64,000 bases of DNA, from assembly GCF_905220365.1 (NCBI RefSeq), contig NC_061136.1:12813702-12877701 (forward strand). The letters are read 5' to 3'. The notes under the pieces were generated by a model that saw only the letters and a list, made by a program, of their open reading frames with translations, was not told the DNA's origin and searched no databases. A program made the position numbers and the translations under genes. Each line of letters begins with the position of its first letter. The first letter of the stretch is position 1. Origin of the DNA: Vanessa cardui (taxonomy: Eukaryota > Arthropoda > Insecta > Lepidoptera > Nymphalidae). Shown piece by piece: positions 59,401 to 64,000 of this stretch.

Positions 59401-60552
59401 CCTATAACCAAAGTGAGCGGGCCAATAATTAATCAGATGCATATTCTTCCTATCCCATCGTCGAGTCATTCGCCAATTAACATATCTACTGAACTTGATG
59501 GAGCGCCAAGGAAGAAGCCAAAAATATCAGTTAAAAGTAACCTAATACTAAAAGGACCAGATCAAGTAAACATGTTTCATTCGCAACAAAAAATGGCGTT
59601 TAAACGTTTAGAAGATAACGAGAGGTACGGACTCGGAGGTTCGGTGACTTTCAACAATTTAATAACGACAAATTTCATGCAACTGCAACCGGAACCGGCA
59701 CTGAGCGAATCTCCGAACAATATAATGACGTATCCTCAAAACAACATGATGGGAGACGCTGCAACCACGCCCGTTGACAATGAAATGAACGACAATCCAC
59801 AGATATTTTCGTTCAATCCACAAATGAATGTGAACTCTATGACAATGCTCCCCCCGGCGCAAAAGATTCAAACGAATGACCCGAGCTACATAAAATTAGA
59901 AGCGACGATAAAACAAAACACCCAATCGCCTAGCTTAGAAAGAATGTGCAATGCTAATCTCCTAAACAACCAAGGTATTAGCCGAGAATACAAAGCCTCA
60001 CCTCCTTTAGAAGATATCCACAAAAATATGAATGAAATTAAAAACGAAGTTAAATCAGATGCTTTTTACAACTTAAGCCTTAACAGCACTGCTTCGAATC
60101 CGCCAATCATCGATCAGTATATGATAGACAATATAATTCCAGAGCAATATCCAGCTCATTTAGACCTATCAACGGTCGTCTTACCAGAAGTATCTGACCA
60201 ACAGAACGACGTGATAGAAATAGATGACAATTCTGACGATAATAAACTCTTACCTCGTTTCGATATGAACTTCTCCCTGGAGTCTCTCTATTTAATGCAT
60301 AATGATTTTCACTTTGAAAATGAAGTTCCCACGAATAATATGCCTTCTGATGTACCTGTTAATGAAATAAATAGGATGGTCGCAGAGATGCCCTTAGCCA
60401 ATACGAAAGATAACTTAGATGTTGTGTCAGTAGAAATTGAGAATGATACTCAAAATTACATACAAGGGAAGAAAGACCCCATGATGAACACCTCTGTCCG
60501 ACCGTCGACTAATAAAATAAACGTTAAAAATATTGAACTAATGAAAAATTGA
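56437..60552 (+). CDS. C2H2 zinc-finger protein, 11 fingers, 1,144 aa, 3 exons
   Basis: A probable nuclear DNA-binding regulator; I cannot assign an orthologue. Exons: 56437-57607, 58071-58310, 58529-60552, phases agreeing. The first splice falls inside a finger (YT|CLICTKKF) and the second in the TG(D)KPY linker, which confirms both joins. Fingers: two at the N-terminus (FKCEACPYMA..., IPCPGCTSVF...), a long linker, then nine in two groups (TRCSVSNCHVRLKD with a C-x4-C spacing, LQCPECSKLF, PTCNICGYKT, YTCLICTKKF, AQCHICQREF, FKCCNCDYTA, YACDQCSYCT, YKCKYCPYTA, HCCPYCPFKS). About 550 residues of Asn/Ser/Pro/Met-rich, probably disordered sequence follow. The NC-x2-C pairs with atypical linkers recall REST or ZNF462-like proteins, which is only an impression. 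Start: first ATG; an in-frame ATG 8 codons on is possible. Confidence 0.9.
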
Positions 60553-61845
60553 ATCTGTTATCTAGTTATAAGTATACTCTAGTAATTCATATAAAAGACT
60601 GTTTATTATTCGTTACAATGTATTTGTCTTATTCAAATCAATCCCAGATAGATTATTTTAGATATTTATAATTAAAAGAGTAAGCAATATTTTTATATTT
60701 TTCCTAAATATCTATTTCGTAAATAACCCACTTCGACAATCCCATAAATGTGATGCATATTCTTTATATGGCATATATGCATAATGGCCACACTTACCAT
60801 CAGATAGCCCATTTACTAATCCGACTTTCTAAACAATATATATGAACGAGAACCCATTTTTTGAGTTAGTTTAAATAGGGAAGATGCAATATTTTTATTT
60901 TTGTGTTTATTGTAAAGAACTCCATATATGATAGACCACAAGTATATTAAAAATCCAATCCAACACTAATTTATTGCAAAAAATACGGTTTCAAAATGTC
61001 ATTTTAAATTTTTAGGAGTCTGCTTTGACAATCCCAGCATCGATTTTTATTCGAAATACGCAATTAATTTTCGTTTCAATATTCATTTTTTTACATGTCA
61101 TAACAGGAGTGACGTCACGGAACGCTAATTAGTGTTTTGAAATACGTTCCGTTTCAAGTTACTTTAATTCGTAATTATTTTAAAAAACAACATTATATCA
61201 AATATAAACCTTGCAGTTTCTTTTATACTTTTTTACCATTTTAATAAAGAAATTTTCATAAATATTATATTTGCATGTTCCCTCTTTATATTAGGTATAC
61301 AAAGTTGTAGAAAACTGTTGTCCATGAATAGCGAAACTGGTCACAAATTTAGATTTAGCAATAAATTTTGGAATTCAAAACTGTTTATTTGATGATGCTT
61401 TCTTTAACTCCATGTTTGGATAAGTGAGTTTGCTCGCAGGAAAATATCATCTAAAGGTAAAAAAAAAACGAATAAAAATGAAAAACTTTATTCAGGTATT
61501 CACTTATTTCGTGATCGTCAAACTGACGAAATCAAACATCGTTTCAAAAAGTGATACTCTTTCTCCTCCAAAAAAACTCGTCTGTCTGGCTTTTATTTTT
61601 CTCAACAATTGTTATTTACAATAAGTAGATATCATTTCAGGGCAAAGTGCCAAGATAAGTCGCTACTTTTATAATATTTTTTGACACATACACATTCCAA
61701 TTTTCTTGTATTTTATAAATGATACATTCAAGAAAATGTGTTATGATACGACTTTCTGAAAGAAATTTGCTAACTCACATTATAATATGTATACAATGAG
61801 AAGCAAAGCAAAGCAAGCAAATATTCAATGATACAGATGGTTTTT
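60553..61845. other. Zinc-finger gene 3' flank and spacer
   Basis: AT-rich. Candidate poly(A) signals are ATTAAA at about 60671 and AATAAA at about 61243. A REP-A scrap may lie at about 60775-60825 (TTACCATCAGATAGCCCATT). No gene seen. Confidence 0.4.
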
Positions 61846-61867
61846 TTTTTTTCTTTTTTTTTATGTT

Positions 61868-62148
61868 ATAGTTTGGCGGTCGAGCACATGGGCCACCTGA
61901 TGGAAAGTGGTCCCCATCACCCATAGACAATGACGCTGTAAGAAATATTAACTATTCCTTACATCGGTAATGTGCCACCAACCTTGGGAACTAAGATGTT
62001 ATGTCCCTTGTGCCTGTAGTTACACTGGCTCACTCACCCTTCAAACCGGAACACAACAATACTGAGTACTGTTATTTGGCGGTAGAATAACTGATGAGTG
62101 GGTGGTACCTACCCAGACGGGCTTGCACAAAGCCCTACCACCAAGTAA
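61868..62148 (-). repeat. REP-A copy, full length
   Basis: Inverse orientation: GTTTGGCGGTCGAGCACATG to GCACAAAGCCCTACCACCAA, preceded by a T-rich run at about 61842-61862. It lies between the zinc-finger gene and the methyltransferase-like gene. Confidence 0.85.
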
Positions 62149-62327
62149 ATATGGTATAACTCATAGTAAAATGCCAAATAAACCTAGCACTCTCCACGGC
62201 TAAAATTGTGATTTCATTACCGTGAATTTTGCAAAGGTGGGCTTACTCCCTATTCCATAATGTATGTGGACTTCCGAGGCCATATACGAAATAAGAAGAT
62301 TAAGAGTTCAGTGCAGTTCCTTTAATG

Positions 62328-63346
62328 TCACTTTCTATGATATACTGCAATGTAATCTTTACTGTTTTCAACTTCCTGTGAATCGTGTAGGATCCATTCC
62401 TCGGGAACATCTCCGAACGGCCTGGGATCCGTGTGTACACCTTTACCGTCCCCGGGTCCGATTATGATAAGCACTTTCCCGGCAAACTTATCTAAATATT
62501 CCTTAAACGCTGGTCCGTTGTTAAAATAACAAAATAATAGAGCGATCTGACTACTATTTTCCAATAAAGTAATTATAGATTCATCTAATTTTTGTCCCGT
62601 AAAAACGATAGGTACAAAAGTAGGAGGTGCGTATTTACACCGCCACCAAGCGCCATCAACTTCTATCCCGGTTACATGGTAACCTAGAAAAATACAAAGA
62701 ATTGAATATACATATTATTATTTATAAATGAATTTGCACTTGCTTGCTGTTAATGAATTTACTAGCATTTTTAGCAATAGCAAATTTCTACATCCATACG
62801 TCTGTCGCGCTTTCATGACTAAACCAAAGAAATGAGTTTACTTAAATTTGGTATGTAGCTTACTTGAACATAGGGTACTACAACAGTCTCATAGAATAAC
62901 AACTCGATAAAACCGAACGTGGTTTCAGTTCGGATGGGCTTTGTGCTTTCTTAGGGTAAAAATCACAAAACTACCAAAGTTATAAATGACACCACTGGAC
63001 CGACCAGTTTTCAATCATTACAGATCGTTGATATTCGCGATATTATCTCAAATATTAAAAATAACTATCAAAAATTACTACATATTTGCAACATAATAAA
63101 AGTGAATCGAAACGTACCTGTAGCTTCTGTGATCATCCATTCAAGAAGGCCACTACCGCATCCAATACTAAGTATCGTTTGGCATTTCAATTCTACCATA
63201 CAATTCGCGATAAATTCGAAATTTTCTTCTGTCGGATAGACCCATAGCACTTTATTTCTTTGTGGATGATTTCTATAGTTCGCAACAATTGTTTTCCAGT
63301 CACCCTGCTTATACAAACTGGTAACATTTTCGACTATATCTTCCAT
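62328..63346 (-). CDS. Methyltransferase-fold protein, 194 aa, 2 exons
   Basis: Exon 1 is 63346-63118, exon 2 is 62683-62328; GT/AG borders, phase 1 join. An N-terminal helical lead (ENVTSLYKQGDWKTIVANYR) and WVYPTEENFEFI precede ILSIGCGSGLLEWMI, a class-I SAM-binding motif I (GxGxG). Then VTGIEVDGAWW carries the acidic residue expected at the end of strand 2. Later come ALLFCYFNNGPAFKEYL, IIIGPGDGKGVHTDP and KDYIAVYHRK. I recall uncharacterised insect proteins of this pattern, but no substrate is known to me. The protein is short for a full methyltransferase and lacks an obvious NPPY/DPPY motif, so the target may be small, or it may only bind SAM. Confidence 0.85.
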
Positions 63347-64000
63347 ATTTCATAAAATTAAATTAGACATATAAAACACCTTTATACGTTTTTTTTTTAA
63401 GTTTTGAAAACGGTATGTTTTTTTTTTCTTTTAACACAAATCAGATAGTAATATCGGTTCCAAATACACTGGCACTTGTTACCGAGTAGCATTGACAATG
63501 AACGGGCGTGAACGTTTATACCTTTACGTAACTTCAAGACAAGTGATTGATTCTTCGTGCATATATTTGCAGAGTCGTAGTAGGGTTTTTTTTTTAATTA
63601 ATAGTAAAAACTTCGTGGTAAAACAATCTATGGCCCAAAGCCACTTATTACTTAGAATTTTATGTAATAAAAAAAAATATTAGCACTTCCGATGTAGACG
63701 CAAATGTGTTATTGTAGAAAAAAGCGTGTTTTGTAATTTTATGATGAATATTATTTCAAGCTTTCAAAAAAACAAAATTCATCGTACCCATTACAGAAAT
63801 TGTTAACTATAAGAAACTTCATTAAATTATAACTTATCTAAATTATTAACAACTGAAATAGTAAAACTGTAACCAAAATTCGTCCCTGTGATAACCGTGT
63901 GAGTGATTAGAAAAACTGGCGAACGCCCAATTGTTACGTTCACTATGACGATTGGTGATACCTCGGTATTATTACAAGATATTGACATCACAGGTGGCGT
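63347..64000. other. Right-hand end, nothing assigned
   Basis: Upstream of the methyltransferase-like gene. AT-rich with poly-T runs. The last ~120 bp are less AT-rich and include an open ATG (63945) running off the window, which could be the first exon of a further gene but cannot be judged. Confidence 0.35.

Noticed and set aside
63945..64000. Possible first exon of another gene on the plus strand
   Set aside because: Only 56 bases are visible before the window ends; start context and frame cannot be judged.
1..64000. CRISPR arrays, operons, ribosome-binding sites, bacterial origins
   Set aside because: The DNA is eukaryotic with spliced genes; no regularly spaced repeat array exists.

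Overview
The window is animal nuclear DNA, almost certainly from a butterfly or moth. It is AT-rich, the genes are split by many short GT-AG introns, and much of the rest is small dispersed repeats typical of Lepidoptera. A lepidopteran midgut cadherin of the Bt-toxin-receptor type is present. The commonest repeat (REP-A here) looks to me like one frequent in nymphalid butterflies; that placement is inference from memory. || Layout. 1-1.4 kb: AT-rich with two MITEs and no gene seen. 1.4-8.4 kb, minus: SF3A1 (U2 snRNP splicing factor), 7 coding exons, 748 aa. 9.9-10.3 kb, minus: a two-exon 101-aa single-pass membrane protein I do not recognise. 11.2-17.3 kb, minus: perilipin (Lsd-1/PLIN1 type), 9 coding exons, 419 aa, with a possible 5' untranslated exon near 23.2 kb. 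18-28.9 kb: repeat-rich intergenic DNA (RTE LINE end, SINEs, MITEs). 28.9-53.3 kb, plus: the cadherin, 34 coding exons whose phases all agree, giving 1,728 aa with signal peptide, about 12 cadherin repeats, membrane-proximal domain, transmembrane segment and cytoplasmic tail. Its 4.6-kb intron 27 holds a decayed LTR retrotransposon and a LINE fragment. 55.7-56.0 kb, minus: TMEM258 (oligosaccharyltransferase subunit). 56.4-60.6 kb, plus: an 11-finger C2H2 protein of 1,144 aa, head-to-head with TMEM258. 62.3-63.3 kb, minus: a 194-aa methyltransferase-fold protein of unknown role. || How they relate. This is an ordinary eukaryotic neighbourhood, not an operon. The genes serve separate roles: splicing, lipid-droplet coating, midgut adhesion and toxin binding, N-glycosylation, transcription. 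The one evident shared control region is the 438-bp divergent spacer between TMEM258 and the zinc-finger gene. || Mobile DNA. I distinguish REP-A, a tRNA-headed SINE with GTT-rich tail (SINE-B), a second tRNA-headed SINE, a short repeat with an ACTTGAATAAAGT end (REP-C), a Helitron-like repeat ending in GGTCGCTAGT (REP-D), at least four MITE families (one hAT-like with a perfect 8-bp target duplication), three LINE remnants and one LTR element. I found no new defence-like or operon-like system. The most notable points are the intact toxin-receptor cadherin with its insertion-laden intron, the two-copy MITE families, and three small uncharacterised genes. All exon boundaries were read by eye from splice consensus, reading phase and remembered family resemblance; no alignment or search was run.
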